This document shows, piece by piece, positions 57,709 to 64,000 of a DNA stretch of 64,000 nucleotides; positions within the stretch are counted from its first letter, which is position 1, and each line of letters begins with the position of its first letter. The notes beneath the pieces are model-generated. The model had not been told where the DNA came from, ran no database searches, and saw nothing but the letters and a program-made list of their open reading frames with translations. A program made the translations under genes and the position numbers. Source of the DNA: Vaginisenegalia massiliensis (GTDB lineage Bacteria > Bacillota > Bacilli > Lactobacillales > Aerococcaceae); NCBI RefSeq assembly GCF_900604935.1, contig NZ_UWPC01000006.1, positions 62,001-126,000 on the forward strand, read 5' to 3'.

Positions 57709-59025
57709 ATGTTTATATATCTATTATTGCTGGTTGCCAGCGTCTTTCTGGGATCACAAATTTTAGCGATTCCAACACCTGCTGCCCAAATTACTCTCTA
57801 TCGTATTATGGCAATAGGAGTGGTGCCGTTATTAGCTGTTCAGTTATTACAAGGTAATCGTAATGTGAAAATCATCCCTCATAGTCATGCGTCTAAAGCT
57901 GTTTTGTGCTTCACTGGATGGTGGGCTTTAGCTCTGGTATCAGGGGCTTGGGCTCAAGATTTAAAACTTTGGTTTCAAGCTATGTTTTTAATGACAATTG
58001 GTTTATCAACCATCTATGCTGTTTATTTCTGGCTTAAAGATTTTCGGCAGTGGATTCGGCTCTTACAAGCTGTTTGGGTCATGATGTCAGCTTTAATGGT
58101 CTGGGGTTATTTTGAAATCATAACGAATATCTATTTGCTAGCTGATATTGATAAACTTGATAAATACAAAACCTTTGTTACTCAGCCTATGACGCGGATT
58201 CCGATTACTATTTTTGCTAACCAGAATGATTACGCGACCATGCTGATTGCTTATTTATGCATCGGATGCATATTAATTGTTTTAACTCGTTTTAAGACTT
58301 TTCGTCTCATGATTGTGGCTAGCAATTTTCTTGCTGTCTACCTGATTTATCGAAGTCAATCGCGGATGTCATTATTATGTTCTTTGATTTTTCTGACTAT
58401 GGTAGTCTGTTTAGAGTTCAAATGGGACTTTAGACGATCAGATTATTACCGCGGTTTAATCGGATTTGCCGCCTTGATGGTGGGCTTGCTAGTGCTAAAA
58501 CCAAGCATTTTAGCTAAAATTCAGTCGCTCTATTATCACGGTGGGGTCGGTCAGTTATCAGGAGACACAGCACGCATGAACTTATGGCGGATGGGTTTTG
58601 TTTTCCTAGCTCAAAGCTTTGGTTTGGGTGTGGGAGCGGGAAACATTGAATATTGGGTGACTAATTATCATTTTTTACCGTCAAATGGTATCGTCAATAT
58701 CCATAATTGGTGGTTAGAGATTTTGGTTGCCTATGGCTGGCCGGCGTTTATTCTTTATGTCTTAGCCTATGTACACTTAGTTTTTCGCTTAATGCAAGTG
58801 AGTCGATCGTTGAATTCACGTTATGCTAAAGTAGCCAAATATTTAACGACCTTTTTACTTGTTTTTGTGGCTGCAAGTATTACGAGTGCGAATAATATGT
58901 TAATTGAGTGGCATTGGGTATTTTTTGCCCTCATAATTGGGTTTGTTAAACTAGTCGAAATAGCCATTCAAAAACAGAGTCCAGCAGTGGTCAAAATACA
59001 GTTAGGAAAGGTATGTGAAAGATGA
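57709..59025 (+). CDS. O-antigen ligase/polymerase family protein (Wzy-like)
   Basis: ATG 57709 after AAAGGAG is used; an in-frame start at 57679 lies in the flippase. The 438-residue protein has 11-12 hydrophobic segments and the family loop SGDTARMNLWRMGFVFLAQS, GVGAGNIEYWVTNYH and VNIHNWWLEILVAYGWPAF (the Wzy_C/WaaL-type pattern with His-Asn). It probably polymerises the repeat units outside the membrane. Its end overlaps the next start by four bases (ATGA). Confidence 0.85.
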   Translation: MFIYLLLLVASVFLGSQILAIPTPAAQITLYRIMAIGVVPLLAVQLLQGNRNVKIIPHSHASKAVLCFTGWWALALVSGAWAQDLKLWFQAMFLMTIGLSTIYAVYFWLKDFRQWIRLLQAVWVMMSALMVWGYFEIITNIYLLADIDKLDKYKTFVTQPMTRIPITIFANQNDYATMLIAYLCIGCILIVLTRFKTFRLMIVASNFLAVYLIYRSQSRMSLLCSLIFLTMVVCLEFKWDFRRSDYYRGLIGFAALMVGLLVLKPSILAKIQSLYYHGGVGQLSGDTARMNLWRMGFVFLAQSFGLGVGAGNIEYWVTNYHFLPSNGIVNIHNWWLEILVAYGWPAFILYVLAYVHLVFRLMQVSRSLNSRYAKVAKYLTTFLLVFVAASITSANNMLIEWHWVFFALIIGFVKLVEIAIQKQSPAVVKIQLGKVCER

Positions 59026-60089
59026 GTTTATTAACGTTAATTCAAGAGTTGTGGCGCTTTTTCAAAGATTATTTAGTCAAAATTGTTTTAGGAGCTATCT
59101 TTGTTGGTCTCTTAACTTCAGGAGGTCGTTATTTTTTAACGAATCAACAGGTAGAAGGTCAGAAGGAAGCATATAATCATTTAGTCCAAGTTTACTCGCA
59201 AGAACCAGCTGAATTTCAATTTATTTTAACCAATGCTGATGGTACATTATTTGATAATTCATTTGTTTTTGATGAATATTTCTCTAGTCCCGAAGTGATT
59301 AAACAGGTAGAAGCCGAAACGGGCATTAAGTTTGGACGTTTTGTTCAAGATGAACAACTTCTAGAATTATTTAAAACAAGTCAATATCGTGGTGGTTTGT
59401 CAGCGGTAAGGAATACTTCAACCAATGTTATTACCATGCGTTTCCTCGTCGGTAAAAATGCTGATGAAAATCTAAAAATCGCCCAAGCTTACTTTAAGTT
59501 GTTACAAGAAAATCGTGTGCCTTTTGCGAAAAATCATGAACGCACGATTGTAACTTCACCAGTCAAAGCTGAATTATTGGATTTAAATACAGTACAGAAT
59601 GTGGCTGTTCCAGAATCTGTAAGTGGCTTAGGCGGTCCAAATGCAAAATCTTCAATTATTTTTGGAATTGCAGGTTTTATGTTTGGTCTGATTTTGACAA
59701 CTGGTTTGCTCTTCTTATTGCGCTTGTTCAAGCGTACGATTACATATGGATTTGATTATGCTTGGAACATGGAAGATGGTCATTTGATGTATCATCGTCA
59801 AAAACAAAGCAAAGCAAGTGATTTAGAAGATTTATTAAAGGTTCCTCACGTTAACCATCGTCTAGTCGTATCACAAGTTAATCCAGAGTCAAGTTTTGAG
59901 TCAGCAAATTTTGCTATTCAACCTTTAACTTACGTAAATAAGTTACAAGATTTAGATCAATCAAGTAACCAAGTGGATGACATTGTCATTATGGTTTACT
60001 CAAATCAAACAGAAAAATCATGGTACAATGAACAAGCTGCTTTAGCTCACCTTTATCGGGTACCCGTGAAAATAATTCACGTAATTTAG
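59022..60089 (+). CDS. Wzz-like membrane protein with unusual cytoplasmic domain
   Basis: The 355-residue protein has two membrane segments (about 19-39 and 210-236) around a 170-residue extracytoplasmic domain, the layout of Wzz/CpsC chain-length co-polymerases, but no clear Wzz proline-rich signature beyond PESVSGLGGPNAKSS before the second segment. After that comes a cytoplasmic domain of 119 residues ending VYSNQTEKSWYNEQAALAHL and IIHVI. The end resembles the last strands of a Rossmann/BY-kinase-like fold, yet no Walker A, Walker B or tyrosine cluster is seen. A CpsD-type kinase gene is absent. It starts within the end of the polymerase gene, so its role in polymer length control is a contextual inference. 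Confidence 0.65.
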   Translation: MSLLTLIQELWRFFKDYLVKIVLGAIFVGLLTSGGRYFLTNQQVEGQKEAYNHLVQVYSQEPAEFQFILTNADGTLFDNSFVFDEYFSSPEVIKQVEAETGIKFGRFVQDEQLLELFKTSQYRGGLSAVRNTSTNVITMRFLVGKNADENLKIAQAYFKLLQENRVPFAKNHERTIVTSPVKAELLDLNTVQNVAVPESVSGLGGPNAKSSIIFGIAGFMFGLILTTGLLFLLRLFKRTITYGFDYAWNMEDGHLMYHRQKQSKASDLEDLLKVPHVNHRLVVSQVNPESSFESANFAIQPLTYVNKLQDLDQSSNQVDDIVIMVYSNQTEKSWYNEQAALAHLYRVPVKIIHVI

Positions 60090-60100
60090 GAGTGTATAAT

Positions 60101-60868
60101 ATGCAAGCATCATTTAAACCGGGCTTGGTTTCAATTGTGACACCGGTCTACAATGCTGAACGTTTTATTAGTCAAACCATCAAAGCCGTTCAAGCCCAAA
60201 CCTATCCTAATTGGGAATTAATTCTAATTAATGATTGTAGTTCTGATCAAAGCCAAGTAATTATTGAGCAAATCCAGAAAGCTGATCAGCGGGTTCAATT
60301 AATAAATCTTGAACAAAATAGTGGGGCAGCGGTGGCTCGAAATACAGGACTTGAAGCAGCAAAAGGACAATATATTGCCTTTGTGGATAGCGATGATGTA
60401 TGGCAACCTACTAAGTTGATGGATCAATTGGCTTATATGCAAGAAAATGGCTATGCTTTTACGTATACTAACTTTGCTTTAATGGATGAGGAAGGACAAA
60501 TCCTTAAACCAGCAGTGAAATTGCCCGCTGAACTCAATTATAGTGGCCTTTTGAAGAATACAGCGATTGCTTGTTCAACTGTAGTGATTGACCGGACGCT
60601 AGTGGGTGATTTCCGCATGCCACTTGTGCGCAAGGGTCAGGATACAGCAACTTGGTTAAAGATAATGCGAGAAACAGGGATTGTCGCGCATGGACTAGAC
60701 AAAGTTTTAAACCATTACCGACAAGTTTCGGGATCGATTTCGAGCAATAAATGGGGTGCTTTGAAACGAACATGGCATACTTATCGTCGCTTAGAGAAAC
60801 TCCCTTTACTTAAGGCGATTTATTACTTTGGCCATTATGTATTGCAAGCTATTTTGCGGCGAACTTAA
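60101..60868 (+). CDS. GT2 family glycosyltransferase
   Basis: ATG 60101 after AGGAG is used rather than the GTG at 60092, which lies in that site. The 255-residue GT-A enzyme has LVSIVTPVYNAERFISQTI, LILINDCSSDQS, the DxD-type FVDSDDVWQPTKL (about residues 92-104) and GQDTATWLKIM in the acceptor part. It resembles the small GT2 transferases of capsule loci (WaaV/LpsA-like, glucosyl or galactosyl), adding one sugar to the repeat unit. A terminator follows. Confidence 0.9.
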   Translation: MQASFKPGLVSIVTPVYNAERFISQTIKAVQAQTYPNWELILINDCSSDQSQVIIEQIQKADQRVQLINLEQNSGAAVARNTGLEAAKGQYIAFVDSDDVWQPTKLMDQLAYMQENGYAFTYTNFALMDEEGQILKPAVKLPAELNYSGLLKNTAIACSTVVIDRTLVGDFRMPLVRKGQDTATWLKIMRETGIVAHGLDKVLNHYRQVSGSISSNKWGALKRTWHTYRRLEKLPLLKAIYYFGHYVLQAILRRT

Positions 60869-60887
60869 GTTTAATATTATAATTAGT

Positions 60888-60918
60888 GAGGCTGAGACTC
60901 TTAGGAGTTCAGCCTTTT
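60888..60918 (+). terminator. Rho-independent terminator
   Basis: GGCTGAGACTC pairs with GAGTTCAGCC around TTAG, then TTTTT. It ends the galE-to-GT2 transcript. Confidence 0.85.
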
Positions 60919-60958
60919 TCGTAATAATTCGGCAGAAATGCCATCGGAGAGGATAACA

Positions 60959-61624
60959 ATGAACCATCAGTCATTTATTAATGAGATTAAAGCACAGGCT
61001 AATCTTGATTTGCAGGAACCCATGGCTGCCTATTTACGTCATCAATTCTCCTTTTTAGGTCTGAAAGCTCCTCAACGGAAAGCTTTGCAAAAAGCCTATC
61101 TGCAACAATTGAAGCGAACAAAGGAGATCGATTGGGATTTTGTTAATTTGTTATGGGCTCAAGATCAAAGAGAATTTCAATATATCGCCTGTGATTATTT
61201 AACGAGCATGCGTCGCTATCATCAACTCAGCGATTTAGACCAGTATCAATACTTTATCCAAAAGAAGTCTTGGTGGGATTCTGTCGACAGTATGGTAAAA
61301 AATGTCGGCTATATAAGTCAAATCGATTCGGCGGCTAAGAAACAAATCTTGTCTTGGGCGGAAGATAGAAATCTTTGGCTACGTCGAGCAGCCATTCTAC
61401 ATCAATTAGGCCTAAAAGAGAGGACCGACAAGGCTTTTTTAGCCAAAATAATTCTGATGAATATAAACAGTCAAGAATTCTTTATCAATAAGGCCATCGG
61501 CTGGAGTTTGCGTGAATTTGCAAAAACAGATTCAGAGTGGGTAAATACTTTTTTGATTGATCATAAAGCCCAATTAGCCCCCTTGGCCTATCGAGAAGCT
61601 AGCAAACACCTTACCCTTGACTAG
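60959..61624 (+). CDS. DNA alkylation repair protein (AlkD-like)
   Basis: ATG 60959 after GGAGAGG is used; ATG 60938 overlaps nothing useful upstream. The 221-residue all-helical protein matches the AlkD HEAT-repeat glycosylase family that removes 3- and 7-alkylpurines: FSFLGLKAPQRKAL, REFQYIACDYL, KSWWDSVDSMVKN (Trp and catalytic Asp), LWLRRAAIL (Arg) and FFINKAIGWSLREFAKT (Trp). The expected substrate-contacting residues all seem present. It interrupts the polysaccharide locus and has no obvious link to it. Confidence 0.88.
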   Translation: MNHQSFINEIKAQANLDLQEPMAAYLRHQFSFLGLKAPQRKALQKAYLQQLKRTKEIDWDFVNLLWAQDQREFQYIACDYLTSMRRYHQLSDLDQYQYFIQKKSWWDSVDSMVKNVGYISQIDSAAKKQILSWAEDRNLWLRRAAILHQLGLKERTDKAFLAKIILMNINSQEFFINKAIGWSLREFAKTDSEWVNTFLIDHKAQLAPLAYREASKHLTLD

Positions 61625-61630
61625 AAATGA

Positions 61631-61659
61631 TAGTCAAACGAGCATGATTTTGGTATAAT
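61631..61659 (+). promoter_or_regulatory. Promoter of the second nucleotide-sugar dehydrogenase
   Basis: TAGTCA (61631-61636), 17 bases, TATAAT (61654-61659) with an extended TGG. It lies 50 bases before the ATG at 61711. Confidence 0.6.
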
Positions 61660-61710
61660 GGTGAACGCAATGATTTTTGTTTTTAATGCTAAATATAAGG
61701 AGATAGACCT

Positions 61711-63033
61711 ATGAGTTTATATGATAAAATTATCAAACGTCAGGAAAAGATTTCGGTAGTTGGCTTAGGTTATGTAGGGATGCCAATTGCTGTGGAATTT
61801 GCTAAACATGTGGATGTCATTGGTTATGATTATAATAAAGCGAAGATTGACCAATATTTGCAAGGTGTTGATCCCACTAAAGAAGTGGGTGACCAAGCTA
61901 TCAAAGATACTACGCTTATCTTTACCAATGATCCTAAGCGGTTGAAAGAAGCTAAGTTCCATATTGTTGCTGTACCAACACCCATAAACCAAGATAAAAC
62001 GCCGGATTTATCACCTGTAGAAGGAGCAACCCGAATTGTTGGTCAGAATTTGGTGAAAGGGTCCATCGTTGTTTATGAGTCAACCGTTTATCCAGGTGTT
62101 ACAGAAGATATCTGTATTCCTATACTTGAAGAAATGTCAGGACTTAAATGCGGACAAGATTTTGAAGTGGGTTACTCACCAGAACGGATTAATCCTGGTG
62201 ACAAAGTTCACCGATTGGAGACAATCACTAAAATCGTTTCGGCAACGACAGACCAAGCATTGGAAGAGATTGCTAATGTGTATGAAATCGTCATTCAAGC
62301 TGGCGTTTACAAAGCGTCATCAATTAAAGTAGCAGAAGCTGCAAAGGTTGTTGAAAATAGCCAACGCGATATTAATATAGCTTTTATGAATGAATTAGCT
62401 TTGGTCTTCGATCGTATGGGAATTGATACTCAAGAAGTAGCAGAAGCGATGGATACAAAATGGAATGCCTTGAAGTTCAGACCAGGTTTAGTGGGTGGTC
62501 ACTGTATAGGTGTGGATCCATATTATTTTGTTTATCAAGCGGAAAATTTAGGCTATCATAGCCAAATCATTCTTGCTGGACGTAAGATTAATGATGACAT
62601 GGGTGCCTTTGTTGCAGATTCAATCATTAAGCAACTTATCCTTGCGGGCAAGAAAGTCATTGATGCTAAAGTTGTGGTTTTAGGCTTAACCTTCAAAGAA
62701 AACTGCCCTGATACCCGCAACTCTAAAGTAGAAGACATTCTAACTCGTTTGACTGAATATGGTATTAAACCAACAGTTGTTGATCCTTGGGCTTCACCAG
62801 AGGATGCTATGCATGAATATGGCGTTGAATTGACAGATTTAGCCGATATTAAAGATGCAGATTGCCTTGTTCTTGCTGTTGGTCATAATGAATTTAAAGC
62901 CTTGGGTCTTGAACAAATGGATCAATTATTCAATCAATCACTTAAAAATGACGAAAAAGTCATCATTGATGTTAAATCGATTCTAGATCGTAAAGAAGTT
63001 GAAGCTGCTGGCTATCGCTTGTGGAGATTATAA
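61711..63033 (+). CDS. Nucleotide-sugar dehydrogenase, TviB/WbpO type
   Basis: The 440-residue enzyme begins with the NAD loop VVGLGYVGMPIAVEFAKH, has YESTVYPGVTED and GYSPERINPGDK, and the catalytic Cys 265 in VGGHCIGVDPYY. The SPERINPGDK and GGHCIGVDPYY forms are those of the TviB/VipA/WbpO group that oxidise UDP-GlcNAc or UDP-GalNAc to the uronic acid, not those of UDP-glucose dehydrogenase (FxxGG-CLPKD). It has its own promoter and terminator but sits beside the polysaccharide locus. UDP-GlcNAcA/UDP-GalNAcA is the inferred product. Confidence 0.88.
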   Translation: MSLYDKIIKRQEKISVVGLGYVGMPIAVEFAKHVDVIGYDYNKAKIDQYLQGVDPTKEVGDQAIKDTTLIFTNDPKRLKEAKFHIVAVPTPINQDKTPDLSPVEGATRIVGQNLVKGSIVVYESTVYPGVTEDICIPILEEMSGLKCGQDFEVGYSPERINPGDKVHRLETITKIVSATTDQALEEIANVYEIVIQAGVYKASSIKVAEAAKVVENSQRDINIAFMNELALVFDRMGIDTQEVAEAMDTKWNALKFRPGLVGGHCIGVDPYYFVYQAENLGYHSQIILAGRKINDDMGAFVADSIIKQLILAGKKVIDAKVVVLGLTFKENCPDTRNSKVEDILTRLTEYGIKPTVVDPWASPEDAMHEYGVELTDLADIKDADCLVLAVGHNEFKALGLEQMDQLFNQSLKNDEKVIIDVKSILDRKEVEAAGYRLWRL

Positions 63034-63052
63034 TCAAGCACTAAAATGCACA

Positions 63053-63115
63053 TAAAAAAACGCAAATCCTTACTTGTTCTCATCTTGATGAGCAGTGAGT
63101 GATTTGCGTTTTTGT
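63053..63115. terminator. Bidirectional terminator
   Basis: AAAAACGCAAATC pairs with GATTTGCGTTTTT around an inner stem (TCATC/GATGA). It ends the dehydrogenase (+) and the ThrE-type operon (-); the last base touches the stop of the latter. Confidence 0.88.
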
Positions 63116-63570
63116 TATTTAATGTTGGGTCTGTCTTTTTTGTTTTGGCGAAATTTATACATTTCGATCACGGAGTCAATGATGAAGATGGCTAATGCAA
63201 TGGCCCCAGCAATCATAATGGTTTCAAAGAAGAAATGGCGTGATAAATTTGAATTATTATTTATATAGTAGAAGGCTGTTTTGTAAATACCGATTCCCGG
63301 AACTAAAGGGAAAAGAGCAGGAATATAGAAGATAGTTACGGGAGCTTTGAAGGTACGAGCGAATATTTGTCCCATAATGGTGATAACGATCGATGCAAAT
63401 AAGGTAGCTACAATGGCATTTGAATAGGGTTTAACGACTAAATAGACCAAATAGCCCATACCGCCAATCCAACCTGCTTTATTGATAGTGTAGCGGGGGG
63501 CTTCTACGACTAAGGCAGCTGTTACGGTCGCGACGTAGGCGCCGAATACTTGAATAAGCATACTTATCAT
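63115..63570 (-). CDS. Threonine/serine exporter, ThrE_2 subunit
   Basis: The 151-residue membrane protein has four to five hydrophobic segments and the ThrE_2 pattern: FGAYVATVTAALVVEAPRY, IGGMGYLVYLV, ARTFKAPVTIFYIPALFPLVPG and IYKTAFYYINNN. The VPG-GIGIYK stretch is a family mark. Its start overlaps the previous stop (ATGA). The two short proteins together correspond to the single long ThrE of corynebacteria. Export of threonine/serine is the described family role; alternatives such as succinate or dipeptides are known for E. coli YjjPB. Confidence 0.87.
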   Translation of the reverse strand: MISMLIQVFGAYVATVTAALVVEAPRYTINKAGWIGGMGYLVYLVVKPYSNAIVATLFASIVITIMGQIFARTFKAPVTIFYIPALFPLVPGIGIYKTAFYYINNNSNLSRHFFFETIMIAGAIALAIFIIDSVIEMYKFRQNKKDRPNIK

Positions 63571-64000
63571 TTAATCACTCCTTGTACCAGATATAGACCT
63601 AAAGCAATACCCAATGCTAAGAACACCGCTATGGTCATCGCTTCCGCTATCTTGGCTAAACCGGCGTTGTAGTCCCCTTTTAGGGTGTCACGGATACCAT
63701 TCGTGAAGGCAATTCCCGGAAACAAAGGCATAAGTGCGCTTACAATAATAATGTCACTCGAAATGCTTTGCTGACAAAGATGAATAATGAATGGGACAAA
63801 AAAACCTAAAAGGGAGGTTGCAAAAATACCATGAATAAAATCATTCATGCCCCAACGATTTTTTGCATATTCCGCACCAATAATAATGAAGGCAGCAAAC
63901 GAAGCAACGAATAATTCCATCCAATGCCCACCCAGTAGAACGACAAAAGAGAGAATGAGTAAGAAAATGGCTGCATCGTGGTGGAAAATAGTATATTCTG
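63567..64000 (-). CDS. Threonine/serine exporter, ThrE subunit (5' end cut by window)
   Basis: The frame is open to the window edge: upstream of the ATG at 63920 the codons read EYTIFHHDAAIFLLILSFVV and then LLGGHW with no stop, matching the hydrophobic ThrE family segment that ends FGGxW. The ATG at 63920 is therefore internal and the gene continues outside. Visible are about 144 residues with five hydrophobic segments, including SALMPLFPGIAFTNGIRDTL, the ThrE (PF06738) hallmark. It forms one exporter with the ThrE_2 gene it overlaps. Confidence 0.88.
   Translation of the reverse strand, partial: EYTIFHHDAAIFLLILSFVVLLGGHWMELFVASFAAFIIIGAEYAKNRWGMNDFIHGIFATSLLGFFVPFIIHLCQQSISSDIIIVSALMPLFPGIAFTNGIRDTLKGDYNAGLAKIAEAMTIAVFLALGIALGLYLVQGVIK

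Noticed and set aside
63567-63920. Complete ThrE-type gene starting at ATG 63920
   Set aside because: The frame stays open upstream to the window edge and the upstream residues fit the ThrE family, so the gene is truncated by the window.

Overview
The window is AT-rich DNA, dense with genes, with strong AGGAGG-type ribosome binding sites, frequent TTG/GTG starts and many extended -10 (TGnTATAAT) promoters. This points to a low-GC Gram-positive bacterium. The order pcrA-ligA-camS-gatC-gatA-gatB, an LCP cell-wall ligase, DUF1054, DUF2207 and DUF4298 proteins, an acyl-ACP thioesterase and a T-box-free, riboswitch-controlled amino-acid transporter fit the Lactobacillales. An Aerococcaceae/Carnobacteriaceae-like organism is my best guess, but I cannot fix the genus from sequence alone. 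I see no rRNA, tRNA, CRISPR array, transposase or prophage gene.

Layout. 1-3.7 kb: end of a MacB/FtsX-type permease, a small exported Ig-like protein overlapping a DUF4298 gene, and a DUF2207 membrane protein. 3.7-7 kb: a 670-base leader region with promoters, a lysine riboswitch (L box) and its terminator, then a YfcC-family transporter and an M20 amidohydrolase. 7-16.5 kb: an exported protein of unknown function, an RlmI-type rRNA methyltransferase, an ABC exporter whose permease carries a very long extracytoplasmic coiled coil, and a zinc-ribbon membrane protein with a catalytically dead beta-lactamase-like domain. 16.6-18.5 kb: a FUSC-like membrane protein divergent from an unknown gene and a membrane-anchored glucosaminidase. 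18.6-28.7 kb: a degenerate PurK-like ATP-grasp protein, then the DNA repair/tRNA amidation block pcrA-ligA-camS-gatCAB. 28.9-45.5 kb: an L,D-transpeptidase, DUF1054, convergent uvrC with a small partner, an M3 peptidase, a MATE exporter, an oxidoreductase overlapping a DEAD-box helicase, a GT4 glycosyltransferase, glutathione reductase, a GlsB-like stress protein, FetAB-like metal exporter, an acyl-ACP thioesterase and methionine aminopeptidase.

45.5-51.2 kb (minus strand): a single-chain protein made of three fused RidA domains, then galU, a GT4 glycosyltransferase, a small coiled-coil membrane protein, an M29 aminopeptidase and a flavodoxin. 51.4-63 kb (plus strand): a surface polysaccharide locus with galE, an LCP ligase, UDP-glucose dehydrogenase, GT4, flippase (Wzx), polymerase (Wzy-like), a Wzz-like protein with an unusual cytoplasmic domain, GT2, an AlkD-like repair gene, and a second nucleotide-sugar dehydrogenase of the TviB/WbpO type. 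With galU nearby, these genes could supply UDP-Glc, UDP-Gal, UDP-GlcA and a UDP-HexNAcA for an acidic Wzy-dependent polymer attached to the wall by the LCP protein. No priming glycosyl-1-phosphate transferase is present. The window ends in a two-gene ThrE-type exporter cut by the edge.

The least ordinary items are the L-box/YfcC/M20 unit, the three-domain RidA with one altered active site, the coiled-coil permease, the dead beta-lactamase-like protein, the degenerate PurK and the atypical Wzz-like protein.
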